A stretch of DNA of 43,016 bases from CAZYBG01 sp964645155 (GCA_964645155.1 CAZYBG010000023.1:1-43016), one strand, 5' to 3'. Positions 8,409 through 17,288 are shown, numbered from the stretch's first letter. Numbers and translations: made by a program. Notes: generated by a model not told the origin, from the sequence alone.

Positions 8409-8723
8409 ATGAGCCAGTGGGTCGAGGCCTGCGCAACTGACGAGATCGACGAGGAGGACGTGATGCGCTGGGATCACGGCGGGCGCACCTTCGCGCTCTA
8501 CCACAGCCCGGAGGGCACATTCTTCTGCACCGACGGGCTCTGCACGCACGAGCAGGTGCACCTCGCCGGCGGTCTCGTCATGGACCATGTGATCGAGTGC
8601 CCGAAGCACAACGGCCAGTTCGACTACCGGACCGGCGAGGCGAAGCGCGCCCCGGTCTGCGTCAACCTCGCCACCTATCCGGTGAAGGTCGAGGGCGGGC
8701 GCGTCTTCGTGCAGGTGGGCTGA
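8409..8723 (+). CDS. MocE-like Rieske [2Fe-2S] ferredoxin
   Basis: Small soluble electron carrier of 104 residues. The Rieske ligands are present as CTH in the stretch DGLCTHEQVHLAGG and CPKH in IECPKHNGQFD. It should pass electrons to the membrane oxygenase encoded just upstream. I start at ATG 8409 because GGAGG sits immediately upstream; an in-frame ATG at 8397 would overlap that site. The stop overlaps the next start (TGATG), so translation is probably coupled. Confidence 0.88.
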   Translation: MSQWVEACATDEIDEEDVMRWDHGGRTFALYHSPEGTFFCTDGLCTHEQVHLAGGLVMDHVIECPKHNGQFDYRTGEAKRAPVCVNLATYPVKVEGGRVFVQVG

Positions 8724-9532
8724 TGGCCTTCGCGCCCTCGACGCGCCATACCGTGGCGGGGCTTCTCGGCAACCGCGGCCGGCACACCTGTGCCATGCTC
8801 CGCGTCGAGACCCTGGACGAGGCCGCGGCCGCCGAGGCGGCGGGGGTCGAGATGCTCTCGGTCCCGCCCGCGATGATCCTTGACCGCCGCTTCCGCGAGG
8901 TGGCGCCCGAGGCCTTCGCCATCCCCGGCGACAACTTCTACGAGATCGGCGGCACCGATGCCTTCATGAAGTGGGCGTTCCCTCTGGTGAAGCATGGCGC
9001 CGACGCGGTCTACTGTTCCGGCGCGCTCGCGACGGTGCGCGCGCTGGCCGACCACGGCATCCCGGTCTGCGGGCATGTCGGGCTGATCCCGTCCAAGCGC
9101 ACCTGGACCGGCGGGTTCCGCGCCGTCGGCAAGACCCTCGACACCGCGCAGCGCGTGTGGGAGCAGGTGCGCGCGCTCGAGGACGCCGGCGCCTTCGCGG
9201 CCGAGATCGAGGTCGTGCCGCACCAGATCACCGCCGCGATCGCCGAGCGGACCTCGCTCTTCCTGATCTCGATGGGCGGCGGCGCCGGACACGCCCAGTA
9301 CCTGTTCAGCGAGGATGTGCTGGGCCAGAACCGGGGCCATGTGCCGCGCCACGCCAAGGTCTATGCCGACTTCGCGTCCGAGCAAGACCGGCTGCAGGTC
9401 CTGCGCATCCAGGCGATGGCAGCCTTCGCCGCCGATGTGCATGGCGGGACCTATCCCTCTCCCGCCTATCTCGTCGAAGCCGGGGCCGAGGTGGCCGCGG
9501 CCTTCCGCGACTGGCTTTCGACCAACGGGTGA
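8723..9532 (+). CDS. PanB-like (ketopantoate hydroxymethyltransferase family) protein with altered active site
   Basis: 269-residue protein of the PanB TIM-barrel family. VCGHVGLIPSKRTWTGGFRAVGK matches the PanB VCGHLGLTP...GGYKVQGR block, and EIEVVP aligns with the catalytic-glutamate block. However, the metal-binding GDS is replaced by PPA, and KIEGG becomes YCSGA, losing the Lys and Glu used by canonical PanB. It is therefore unlikely to make ketopantoate. It sits inside a four-gene operon (TGATG overlap upstream, 3 bp to the next gene). A lyase or one-carbon-transfer role on a cyclitol-derived compound is inference. My alignment is by eye. Confidence 0.7.
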   Translation: MAFAPSTRHTVAGLLGNRGRHTCAMLRVETLDEAAAAEAAGVEMLSVPPAMILDRRFREVAPEAFAIPGDNFYEIGGTDAFMKWAFPLVKHGADAVYCSGALATVRALADHGIPVCGHVGLIPSKRTWTGGFRAVGKTLDTAQRVWEQVRALEDAGAFAAEIEVVPHQITAAIAERTSLFLISMGGGAGHAQYLFSEDVLGQNRGHVPRHAKVYADFASEQDRLQVLRIQAMAAFAADVHGGTYPSPAYLVEAGAEVAAAFRDWLSTNG

Positions 9533-9535
9533 TCC

Positions 9536-10657
9536 ATGGCCGCACTCGGCATCGGACTGATCGGCACCGGCTTCATGGGCAAGGCCCATGCGCTGGCCTG
9601 GCGGCAGGCGCGGGCGGTCCTGGGCGACCTGCCCGCCGTGCGGCTCGCGCTGCTCTGCGACACGCCCCGGGACAAGGCCGGGGCGATGGCCGACCAGTTC
9701 GGCTTTGCCCGCGCCACCGACGACTGGCGCGCCCTGATCGGCGACCCGGAGGTCGACGTGGTGTCGATCACCACGCCGAACAACCTCCACCGCGAGATGG
9801 CGGTCGCCGCGCTGCAGGCCGGCAAGCACGTCTGGTGCGAGAAGCCGATGGCGCTGACGTTCGCCGATGCCGAGGACATGGCCCGCGCCGCCGCCGCGGC
9901 GGGCCGGGTCACGATGGTCGGCTACAACTACATCCGCAACCCGGCGTTCCGGCACGCGCAGCGGCTGGTGGCCGAGGGGCGGATCGGCCGGCCGGTCCAT
10001 TTCCGCGGCTGGGTCGACGAGGACTACCAGGCCGATGGCGGGTTGCCCTGGACCTGGCGGGCGCGCAAGGCCGATGCCGGCCTTGGCGCGCTCGGCGATC
10101 TCGGCTGCCACCTCGTCTCGATGATGCAGGGGCTGATGGGCCCGGTGACGCAGCTGGTCGCCGACACGCAGGTCATCCACGCGACGCGCCCGCTGCCCGA
10201 AGGCGGCCGCGCGCCGGTCGAGAACGAGGATGCCGCGACCGCGCTCCTGCGGTTCGCCAGCGGCGCGGCAGGGTCGATTGCCACCTCGCGCAGCGCCTGG
10301 GGCCGCAAGAACCGCCTCGACTGGGAGGTGCACGGCACCACGGGCACGATTGCCTTCGCGCAGGAGCGGATGAACGAGCTGCAGCTCTACGTCGACGAAG
10401 GCGACAGGGCCGAGCAGGGGTTCCGCACCATCCTCACCGGCCCGGCGCATCCGCCCTTCGGGCAGTTCGTGCCGGCACCGGGGCACCAGCTCGGCTTTCT
10501 CGACCTGAAGGTCATCGAGGCCGCGGACCTCCTGCGCGCCATCGCCGGCGGCCCGCCCGCGCACCCCGATTTCGCGGCGTCCCTTGGCTTTGAACGGGTG
10601 ATCCACGCCATCGACGCCTCGGCCCGGAGAGGCGGGTGGGTGGAGATCGAGGGCTGA
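9536..10657 (+). CDS. Gfo/Idh/MocA family oxidoreductase
   Basis: NAD(P)-dependent dehydrogenase of 373 residues. The Rossmann motif GLIGTGFMGKAH is at 7-18, EKP at 102-104 (the catalytic-lysine motif of this family), and DLGCHLVSMM is the C-terminal catalytic block with its histidine. It is the last gene of the oxygenase operon. The family includes IolG and MocA, so oxidation of an inositol or inosamine derivative is the likely job. It is clearly distinct from the iolG at 336-1340 in length and sequence. It ends 14 bp from a convergent gene. Confidence 0.85.
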   Translation: MAALGIGLIGTGFMGKAHALAWRQARAVLGDLPAVRLALLCDTPRDKAGAMADQFGFARATDDWRALIGDPEVDVVSITTPNNLHREMAVAALQAGKHVWCEKPMALTFADAEDMARAAAAAGRVTMVGYNYIRNPAFRHAQRLVAEGRIGRPVHFRGWVDEDYQADGGLPWTWRARKADAGLGALGDLGCHLVSMMQGLMGPVTQLVADTQVIHATRPLPEGGRAPVENEDAATALLRFASGAAGSIATSRSAWGRKNRLDWEVHGTTGTIAFAQERMNELQLYVDEGDRAEQGFRTILTGPAHPPFGQFVPAPGHQLGFLDLKVIEAADLLRAIAGGPPAHPDFAASLGFERVIHAIDASARRGGWVEIEG

Positions 10658-10670
10658 CGGCCCGGCGGCC

Positions 10671-11375
10671 CTAGTCGCCGAAGATCACCGGGTCGGGGAT
10701 GATGATGCGTTCGTCGCCGATCACAATCGTGGTGCGGTCGCCCTCGCGCAGCGCGCGCAGTTCGGCATCGCCGTCCGCCTCGCCGCGTTCGAAGCCGGTC
10801 GGGTCGCCCCGTTCGAACCGGATGACGCGGCTGCCGCCGCTCGGCCAGAAGACGGTGACGGTGCCGCTGCCGTCACCGGCACGCACCACGCCGAACTCGC
10901 AGATCTCGCCCGGTGCCTCGGCCCGGCGCGCGCAGTCGACAAGGCCCATGTCGTCGAACGGCGTCCCCGGAACCGGCACGTCGATCGCTGCGGCGCCGTC
11001 GCCGGCCGCAGGCTCGACGCCCGGCCGGGGCAGGTCCGCACTCGCCAGGAACTCGGCCGCGGCCCAGCCCACGACCGTTCTTTCGCCCTCGGTCTCGACC
11101 TGGCACCAGCGGCGCCCCTCGCTCTCCCGGCAGCCGCGGTTGCGCAGCGCCGTGCCGTCGGCCACCCCGATGACGATGGGTGCGGCCGCCGACGGCTCGA
11201 CCCGGATGTTCAGCGTCCCGTCGGGGTCGCCAAGCGCGGCCGCCCAGCGCGCCGGCTCGCCGGCCGGTGCCGCGGATGCGTCGGGCGTCACCGGCTCCTG
11301 CGCCGGTGCCGGTGCCGGTGCCGCGGCCGCCCAGAACAGGAAGGCGAGCGTGGTGTAGGTAGGATGTCGCACCAT
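10671..11375 (-). CDS. Exported SH3-domain-like protein of unknown function
   Basis: 234 residues, with an N-terminal signal peptide ending in a proline/alanine-rich stretch (APAPAPAQ). A bacterial SH3-like domain spans about residues 45-115 (GTLNIRVEPSAAAPIVIGVADGT, then CRESEGRRWCQVETEGERTVVGW). The second half carries a beta-rich domain with DPTGFERGEADG. The ATG at 11375 is chosen because it opens the signal peptide and follows AGGGG. Three GCCGGT repeats (11302-11319) encode part of the leader. Cell-envelope or peptidoglycan contact is plausible. The gene is convergent with the oxidoreductase gene. Confidence 0.65.
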   Translation of the reverse strand: MVRHPTYTTLAFLFWAAAAPAPAPAQEPVTPDASAAPAGEPARWAAALGDPDGTLNIRVEPSAAAPIVIGVADGTALRNRGCRESEGRRWCQVETEGERTVVGWAAAEFLASADLPRPGVEPAAGDGAAAIDVPVPGTPFDDMGLVDCARRAEAPGEICEFGVVRAGDGSGTVTVFWPSGGSRVIRFERGDPTGFERGEADGDAELRALREGDRTTIVIGDERIIIPDPVIFGD

Positions 11376-11589
11376 GGTCCCCTGGGGTCCCCCGCCGGCC
11401 CCGCGTGGCTGCGTCGCACCGACCGCGCGGCGGCCTTCGCTCCGGGAGATACCGGGCGCCCGACAGCGCTGCAAACGGAATCGCGCCGCTCGGGGGCAAG
11501 GCGCGGCACCCACCCTTCCAGCCCGCCCGCGTTTGGACTACGAGCGGTCGCACGCGCAATGACGCCGCCCCCGAACCCACGGAGCGCAG

Positions 11590-12342
11590 ATGCCCAGGGC
11601 AGCCGCCGAGCCCCAGACGACCGCGCCGCCGCGGCTTGCCACGCTCGATATCGCACGGACCCTGGCGCTCGCCGCGATGGTCGTCTTCCACACGGCGCGC
11701 GACCTCGAGATGTTCGCCCTGGTGCCGCCCGGCATGACGCTCGGCGGCGGCTGGGCGCTGTTCGCGCGGCTTATCGCGGGCAGCTTCCTGTTCCTCGCCG
11801 GCGTCAGCCTCTACCTCGCGCATGGCCGCGGCATCCGCTGGCGCGCGTTCCTGTGGCGGGCCTGCGTGCTCGCGGCAGCGGCGCTTGCGGTCACCTTGGC
11901 GACCCGCATCGCCATGCCCGATGCGTTCATCTTCTTCGGCATCCTGCATTCGATCCTGGTCTGCACGACCATCGGGCTGGTGTTCCTGCGGCTGCCGGCG
12001 GCGCTGACGCTGGCCGCCGCGGTCGCCGTCGTCGTGGCGGCCGGGCTTGTGCGCGCGCCCGCCTTCGACGCGCCGTGGCTGCTCTGGACCGGCCTTGGCA
12101 CCATCATGCCGCGCACGCTCGACTACGAGCCGGTGTTTCCCTGGCTCGCGCCCTGCCTTGCCGGCATCGCGGCGGCGCGGATCGCGACGCGGGCCGGCCT
12201 TGCGGGCCGCCTGCAGCGGGCCGAGCCGTCCGGCCGCTGGATCAGGCTGCTTGCCTGGCCGGGGCGGCACAGCCTCGCCGTCTACCTGGTCCACCAGCCG
12301 ATCCTGATCGGGCTGATCTGGCTCGGCACCCGGCTGTCCTGA
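11590..12342 (+). CDS. DUF1624 / heparan-alpha-glucosaminide acetyltransferase-like membrane protein
   Basis: 250-residue polytopic membrane protein with about seven or eight hydrophobic segments. It begins RLATLDIARTLALAAMVVFHTARDLEMF, the family's entry helix with its conserved histidine, and later shows FFGILHSI (second histidine) and LAWPGRHSLAVYLVHQPILIGL at the end. Relatives are predicted to move acyl groups across membranes; substrate is unknown. It is a single gene with no operon partner, 214 bp after the divergent SH3-type gene; I saw nothing definite in that gap. Confidence 0.78.
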   Translation: MPRAAAEPQTTAPPRLATLDIARTLALAAMVVFHTARDLEMFALVPPGMTLGGGWALFARLIAGSFLFLAGVSLYLAHGRGIRWRAFLWRACVLAAAALAVTLATRIAMPDAFIFFGILHSILVCTTIGLVFLRLPAALTLAAAVAVVVAAGLVRAPAFDAPWLLWTGLGTIMPRTLDYEPVFPWLAPCLAGIAAARIATRAGLAGRLQRAEPSGRWIRLLAWPGRHSLAVYLVHQPILIGLIWLGTRLS

Positions 12343-12394
12343 CCGCGCGGGCCGGCGCCGCACCTCGGCGGCACCGGCCGGTCGCGCCGAAGGG

Positions 12395-13996
12395 TCACTC
12401 GGTGGTCGAGATCCGGCCTTCGGTGAAGGGCTCGTAGGGCGCGTTGGCCGCCATGTACTCCGCCGTCACGTCGGCGAGGTCGGGCCCGAAATCGTAGGCG
12501 TTCTCGGCGTCCACGAACATGTCGTAGCCGTCGCCGCCGTTCCGGATGTAGTTGTTCGACACGACGCCATAGGTCGCGGCCGGGTCGATCGGCCCCCAGG
12601 ACTCGCCCTCCTGCACCTCGACCGACACGATCCGGCTGCCCGGCTCGGCCGAGGGATTCCAGACGTAGCGCAGGCCGGCGACCTGCGGGAAGCGGCCCGC
12701 CCCCTCCTCGACCTGGCCGACACCGTTCTCGAGCGCCTCGACGATCGCCTCTCCCGTCACCTGAAAGGTCGACAGCGTGTTCTGGAACGGCAGCACCGTG
12801 AGCACCTCGCCGTAGGTCACGGTGCCCGCGTCGATCGACGCCCGCAGGCCGCCGCCGTTCTGGATCGCGATCTGGATGCCCTGGTCGCGCACGCGGTCAA
12901 GCATTGCGTCGGCCACCAGGTTGCCCATCGCGCACTCCTCGACCCGGCAGACCTCGCGCGAGCCCTCGATCGCGGCGGCGGCCTCGGCGACCTCGCGCGA
13001 CTTCAGCTCCTCGATCGGCCCGGCCAGTTCCTGCACGCGGGCGAGGATCTCGGCATCCGGCTCGACCGACGCGTCGAGGAGGATCGTGTCGCCGCTGGCA
13101 TAGGCAAGGCTGCCGTCGTCGTCGAAGGTCAGCGTCAGGTGGCCGAGATACTTGGAATAGGCATAGGCCTGGACGATCGGCACCAGCGTCCCGTCCTCCC
13201 GGCTGGCCCAGGTCGGGTAGGCGCCGGTGCGCTCGGGATCGGAGGCCGACAGGTAGGTGTGGCTGTGGCCGCCGACCACCGCGTCGATTCCCGGCACGGC
13301 CTCGGCGATCTCGACATCCCGGGAAAGCCCGACATGTGTCAGCGCGATGATCTTCGTCACGCCCTCCGCCTCCAGCGTCGCCACGTCGGCGGCAAGGCTT
13401 TCGATCTCGTCCTGGAAGATCACGTTCGGCCCGGGCGAGGAGGTCTCGACCGTGTCGGTGGCAAGCGCCGAGATGATGCCGATCCGCTCGCCCCCCACGT
13501 CCAGCACGACGTGGTTCTGCACCTTGCCGGCCAGCACGTTCGACTGGCTGACGTCGATGTTGCCCGAGATCACCGGGAACTCCACCCGGTCGATGAACTC
13601 CGCCAGCCCCTCCGGCCCGTCGTCGAACTCGTGGTTGCCGACCGCCATGGCATCGAAGCCGATCCGCTCCATCATCTCAGCCTCGACCTCGCCCTTGTAG
13701 GTCGTGTACATCAGCGAGCCCTGGAACTGGTCGCCTGCATCCAGCACGACCACGTTGCCGCCCTCGGCCGCGATCCGGTCGCGCAGCTCGGCGATCTTGG
13801 TGGCCAGACGCGCCACGCCGCCAAAGCATTCGCCCGCCGTCTCGCCCTCCGCGTCGCAGGTCGAATCCGATCCGGTGATCGATTCGATGCGGCTGTGCAG
13901 GTCGTTGATGTGCAGGATGTGCAGCGTGTACTCGGCACTCGCGGCACCGGCGGAAAGCGCCAGCGCGGCGCCGCCCGAGAGAAGACGTGCGATCAT
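12395..13996 (-). CDS. Periplasmic 5'-nucleotidase / metallophosphoesterase (UshA family)
   Basis: 533 residues, exported by an N-terminal signal peptide (MIARLLSGGAALALSAGAASA). The calcineurin-like domain shows the metal ligands HINDLHSR, LDAGDQFQGS, VGNHEFDDG, LTHVG and GGHSHT. The C-terminal 5'-nucleotidase domain shows QNGGGLRASI and NNYIRNGGDGYDMF. It should hydrolyse nucleotides in the periplasm to recover phosphate and nucleosides. The ATG at 13996 was chosen for the signal peptide; the longer open frame upstream overlaps the divergent DUF952 gene. Confidence 0.9.
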   Translation of the reverse strand: MIARLLSGGAALALSAGAASAEYTLHILHINDLHSRIESITGSDSTCDAEGETAGECFGGVARLATKIAELRDRIAAEGGNVVVLDAGDQFQGSLMYTTYKGEVEAEMMERIGFDAMAVGNHEFDDGPEGLAEFIDRVEFPVISGNIDVSQSNVLAGKVQNHVVLDVGGERIGIISALATDTVETSSPGPNVIFQDEIESLAADVATLEAEGVTKIIALTHVGLSRDVEIAEAVPGIDAVVGGHSHTYLSASDPERTGAYPTWASREDGTLVPIVQAYAYSKYLGHLTLTFDDDGSLAYASGDTILLDASVEPDAEILARVQELAGPIEELKSREVAEAAAAIEGSREVCRVEECAMGNLVADAMLDRVRDQGIQIAIQNGGGLRASIDAGTVTYGEVLTVLPFQNTLSTFQVTGEAIVEALENGVGQVEEGAGRFPQVAGLRYVWNPSAEPGSRIVSVEVQEGESWGPIDPAATYGVVSNNYIRNGGDGYDMFVDAENAYDFGPDLADVTAEYMAANAPYEPFTEGRISTTE

Positions 13997-14110
13997 GATC
14001 CTTGGCCCCCGGTTGGTGATCTGGCGCGAAGATTGGCGGCGCGGGGCGTCCGAGTCAAAGCCCCAGTGGCCTGCTTGACGGAACGGCGGCCGCGATGCAT
14101 GAGAGCGCCG

Positions 14111-14449
14111 ATGCTGGTCTTCAAGATCTTCCGGCGACCCGAATGGGATGCGTTCCGCGCCGCGGGCGAAACCGCCGGCGCACCCGTCGACCTGGCCGAC
14201 GGCTACATCCATCTCTCGACGCCCGAGCAGGTGGCAGAAACCGCCGCGCGGCACTTCGCCGCCGAGAGCGACCTCGTCCTCGTCGCGGTCGATCCGGGAC
14301 GGCTCGGCCCGGCCCTGAAATGGGAGCCGTCCCGCGGCGGGGCGCTGTTTCCGCACCTCTACCGGCCGCTGAAGCTGCGCGACGTCGTATGGGACAAGTC
14401 GCTGCCGCTCGGCGCGACCGGCCACATCTTCCCCGAGGGCGTGGTTTGA
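14111..14449 (+). CDS. DUF952 family protein
   Basis: 112-residue protein starting MLVFKIFRRPEWDAFRAAGE and containing DLADGYIHLSTPEQ, the hallmark of DUF952, then VAVDPGRLGPALKWEP and YRPLKLRDVVW. Its function is unknown; the fold is related to ADP-ribosyltransferase-like folds. An in-frame ATG at 14099 would add four residues; I prefer 14111 because family members begin with this motif. Its stop overlaps the pyrD start in TTGA, so the two are translationally coupled. Confidence 0.82.
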   Translation: MLVFKIFRRPEWDAFRAAGETAGAPVDLADGYIHLSTPEQVAETAARHFAAESDLVLVAVDPGRLGPALKWEPSRGGALFPHLYRPLKLRDVVWDKSLPLGATGHIFPEGVV

Positions 14450-15504
14450 GCCTGGCCGAGCGGGCCGGCCTCGGCCTCCTGCGGCGGATCGACCCCGAAA
14501 CGGCGCATGGCCTCGCCCTGCGCGGCCTCAGGCTCGGCCTGGTGCCCCTGCCGGGGCCGGTGACGACGCCGCGCCTCGCCACCTCGCTCGGCGGGCTCGC
14601 GCTGCCGAACCCGGTCGGGCTTGCGGCCGGGTTCGACAAGAACGCCGTCGCCCTTGGCCCGCTGATGCGCGCGGGCTTCGGCTTTCTCGAGGTCGGCGCC
14701 GCGACGCCCCGGCCGCAGCCCGGCAATCCGCGGCCGCGGCTGTTCCGCCTCGCCGAAGACCGCGCCGCGATCAACCGCTTCGGCTTCAACAACGACGGAA
14801 TGGCGGCGATCGCGGCCCGCCTCGCCGCGCGGCCGGCAGGCATTCCGGTCGGCCTGAACCTAGGCGCGAACAAGGATTCGGAGGATCGCGCCGGCGACTT
14901 CGCCCGCGTTCTCGTCGCCTGCGGGCCGTTCGCCGACTTCGCCACCGTCAACATCTCGTCGCCCAATACCGAACGGCTGCGCGCGCTGCAGGGCCGGGCG
15001 GCGCTGGCCGCGCTGCTGGCCGGGGTGACCTCGGCGCGGGATGCCCTGGCGGTCAGGCTGCCGGTGTTCCTCAAGATCGCGCCCGACCTGTCCGCGGCCG
15101 AGCTCGAGGACGTGGCCGAGGTCGCGCTTGCCAGCGGCATCGACGGGATCGTCGCCACCAACACCACGCTGGCACGCGAGGGGCTGCGCAGCGCCCGTCG
15201 GGGCGAGGCCGGGGGGCTTTCGGGCGCCCCGCTCTTCGGGCCCTCCACCCGCGTTCTCGCGCGGCTCTCGCAGCTCACAGGCGGGCGCCTGCCGCTCGTC
15301 GGCGTCGGCGGCGTCGGCTCGGCCGAGGACGCCTACGAGAAGATCCGCGCCGGTGCCAGCGCGGTCCAGCTCTACACCGCGATGGTCTACCACGGGCCGT
15401 CGCTGGTGCCGCGCATCGCCCACGGCCTCGACGCGCTGCTCCGTCGCGACGGCTTTGCCAGCCTCGCCGAGGCGGTCGGAACCGGCCGCGACCGCTGGCT
15501 CTGA
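14446..15504 (+). CDS. pyrD: Dihydroorotate dehydrogenase (quinone), class 2
   Basis: Oxidises dihydroorotate to orotate in pyrimidine synthesis and passes electrons to quinone at the inner membrane. 352 residues with the class 2 N-terminal helix (LGLLRRIDPETAHGLALRGL), then AAGFDKN, INRFGFNNDG, the catalytic serine in VNISSPNT, and FMN-binding VGVGGVGSAEDAYEKI. No ATG fits; the start is TTG 14446, sharing TTGA with the DUF952 stop, with GAGGG about 8 bp upstream. This start gives the expected MSLAERAGLG beginning. Confidence 0.92.
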   Translation: MSLAERAGLGLLRRIDPETAHGLALRGLRLGLVPLPGPVTTPRLATSLGGLALPNPVGLAAGFDKNAVALGPLMRAGFGFLEVGAATPRPQPGNPRPRLFRLAEDRAAINRFGFNNDGMAAIAARLAARPAGIPVGLNLGANKDSEDRAGDFARVLVACGPFADFATVNISSPNTERLRALQGRAALAALLAGVTSARDALAVRLPVFLKIAPDLSAAELEDVAEVALASGIDGIVATNTTLAREGLRSARRGEAGGLSGAPLFGPSTRVLARLSQLTGGRLPLVGVGGVGSAEDAYEKIRAGASAVQLYTAMVYHGPSLVPRIAHGLDALLRRDGFASLAEAVGTGRDRWL

Positions 15505-15514
15505 CCGGCGCCCG

Positions 15515-17221
15515 TCAGGCGGCGATCAGCCCCATGCTCTCGAGCTTCAGCAGGACCTGCTGCGCGCAGTAGTCGACATCCGTGCCCTCGGTATCGACGC
15601 GCAGCTCGGGGTTCTCAGGCGCCTCATAGGGGTCCGAGATGCCGGTGAACTCCTTGATCTTGCCCTCGCGCGCCAGCTTGTAGAGGCCCTTGCGGTCACG
15701 CCGCTCGCATTCCTCGATGCTGGTCGCCACATGCACCTCGACGAAGGCGCCGAAGGCCTCGACCATCTCGCGCACGGCGCGGCGTGTCGCGGTATAGGGC
15801 GCGATCGGCGCGCAGATCGCGATGCCCCCGTTCTTGGTGATCTCCGAGGCGACATAGCCGATCCGGCGGATGTTGATGTCGCGATGCTCCTTGCTGAAGC
15901 CCAGTTCCGAGGACAGGTGCTTCCGGACCACGTCGCCGTCGAGCAGCGTCACCGGCCGGCCGCCCATCTCCATCAGCTTGACCATCATCGCGTTGGCGAT
16001 GGTGGACTTGCCCGAGCCGGAAAGCCCGGTGAAGAACACGGTGAAGCCCTGCCGCGAGCGCGGCGGCGAGGTGCGGCGCAGTTCCTTGACCACTTCGGGG
16101 AACGAGAACCAGTCGGGGATCTCGAGCCCCTCGCGCAGCCGGCGGCGCAGTTCGGTGCCCGAGATGTCGAGGATCGTCGCGCCCTCCTCGACCTCGTCGC
16201 GCGGCTCGTACTGCGCGCGCTCCTGCACGAAGACCATCTGCTTGAAGTCGACCATCTCGAGGCCGATCTCGGCCTGGTGCTCGCGCACCAGCTCCTGCGC
16301 GGCATAGGGGTCGTAGAAGTCGCGGCCCTGGCTGTTCTTGCCGGGGCCGGCATGGTCGCGGCCGACGATCATGTGGGTGCAGCCGTGGTTGCGCCGGATC
16401 AGCGCGTGCCAGACCGCTTCGCGCGGGCCGGCCATCCGCATCGCGAGGTTCAGCAGCGACAGGTGCGTGGTGGCGGCCGGATACTTGTCGAGCACCGCCT
16501 CGTAGCAGCGCACGCGGGTGAAGTGATCGACATCGCCCGGCTTCGTCATGCCGACCACCGGGTGGATCAGCAGGTTCGCCTGCGCCTCCTTGGCGGCGCG
16601 GAACGTCAGCTCCTGATGCGCGCGGTGCAGCGGGTTGCGGGTCTGGAACGCGACGATGCGGCGCCAGCCGAGCTTGCGGAAATAGGCGCGCAGCTCGTTC
16701 GGCGTGTCGCGGCGGGCGCGGAAATCGTAGTGCACCGGCTGCTGGATGCCGGTGATCGGGCCGCCCAGGTAGACCGGACCGGCGACGTTGTGCAGGTAGT
16801 TCACCGCCGGATGGGCTAGATCGTCGGCGCCGAAGACCATCTCGGCCTCGCGCGCCTTGTTCGGCACCCACTTGTCGGTGATCGAGAGAATCGCGAGGAT
16901 CACGCCCTCGGGGTCGCGCAAGGCGATGTCCTGCCCCGGCTCGACGGTCTCGGCGAATTTCTCCGACACGTCGAGCGTCACCGGAATCGGCCAGAGCGCG
17001 CCGTCGCTCGTGCGCATCCGCTCCACGACCCCGTCATAGTCGGCCTCGGTCTGGAAGCCCTTGAGCGGATGGAAACCGCCGTTCATCAGAAGCTCGAGAT
17101 CGCAGGTCTGCCTCTGGCTCAGGTCCCACGAGGGCAGCTCGGCCGCCTCGACCTTCAGCTTCTGGGCACTCTCGTAGGAAACATAAAGCTCCGGGATCGG
17201 GGCAAGGTTCGGAAGGGACAT
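15515..17221 (-). CDS. sat/cysC: Bifunctional sulfate adenylyltransferase / adenylylsulfate kinase
   Basis: Makes APS from sulfate and ATP and then phosphorylates it to PAPS. 568 residues. The N-terminal ATP sulfurylase part (about 1-385) has QTRNPLHRAH at 193-202 and GRDHAGPG at 287-294. The C-terminal APS kinase part (about 390-568) has the P-loop GLSGSGKST at 399-407 and LLDGDVVRKHLSSELGFS. ATG 17221 is chosen over an in-frame TTG four codons upstream. It is convergent with pyrD (10 bp apart) and has its own candidate promoter. Confidence 0.95.
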   Translation of the reverse strand: MSLPNLAPIPELYVSYESAQKLKVEAAELPSWDLSQRQTCDLELLMNGGFHPLKGFQTEADYDGVVERMRTSDGALWPIPVTLDVSEKFAETVEPGQDIALRDPEGVILAILSITDKWVPNKAREAEMVFGADDLAHPAVNYLHNVAGPVYLGGPITGIQQPVHYDFRARRDTPNELRAYFRKLGWRRIVAFQTRNPLHRAHQELTFRAAKEAQANLLIHPVVGMTKPGDVDHFTRVRCYEAVLDKYPAATTHLSLLNLAMRMAGPREAVWHALIRRNHGCTHMIVGRDHAGPGKNSQGRDFYDPYAAQELVREHQAEIGLEMVDFKQMVFVQERAQYEPRDEVEEGATILDISGTELRRRLREGLEIPDWFSFPEVVKELRRTSPPRSRQGFTVFFTGLSGSGKSTIANAMMVKLMEMGGRPVTLLDGDVVRKHLSSELGFSKEHRDINIRRIGYVASEITKNGGIAICAPIAPYTATRRAVREMVEAFGAFVEVHVATSIEECERRDRKGLYKLAREGKIKEFTGISDPYEAPENPELRVDTEGTDVDYCAQQVLLKLESMGLIAA

Positions 17222-17258
17222 CGTCACTCTCAATCGATTTCGGGCAGATCGCCGCGCC

Positions 17259-17288
17259 GCATTACGCAGAGGCAGAGCAGGATTTCAA
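17259..17288 (-). promoter_or_regulatory. Candidate sigma-70-type promoter of sat/cysC
   Basis: On the minus strand TTGAAA (17288-17283) and TAATGC (17264-17259) are 18 bp apart and lie about 40-65 bp upstream of the sat/cysC ATG. Both boxes match four of six consensus bases. It is the best promoter-like pair in the 136-bp gap, but unproved. Confidence 0.4.

Noticed and set aside
11302..11319. Three GCCGGT repeats
   Set aside because: Short and inside an Ala/Pro-rich signal region of the SH3-type gene, common in GC-rich DNA; not listed as a separate repeat.
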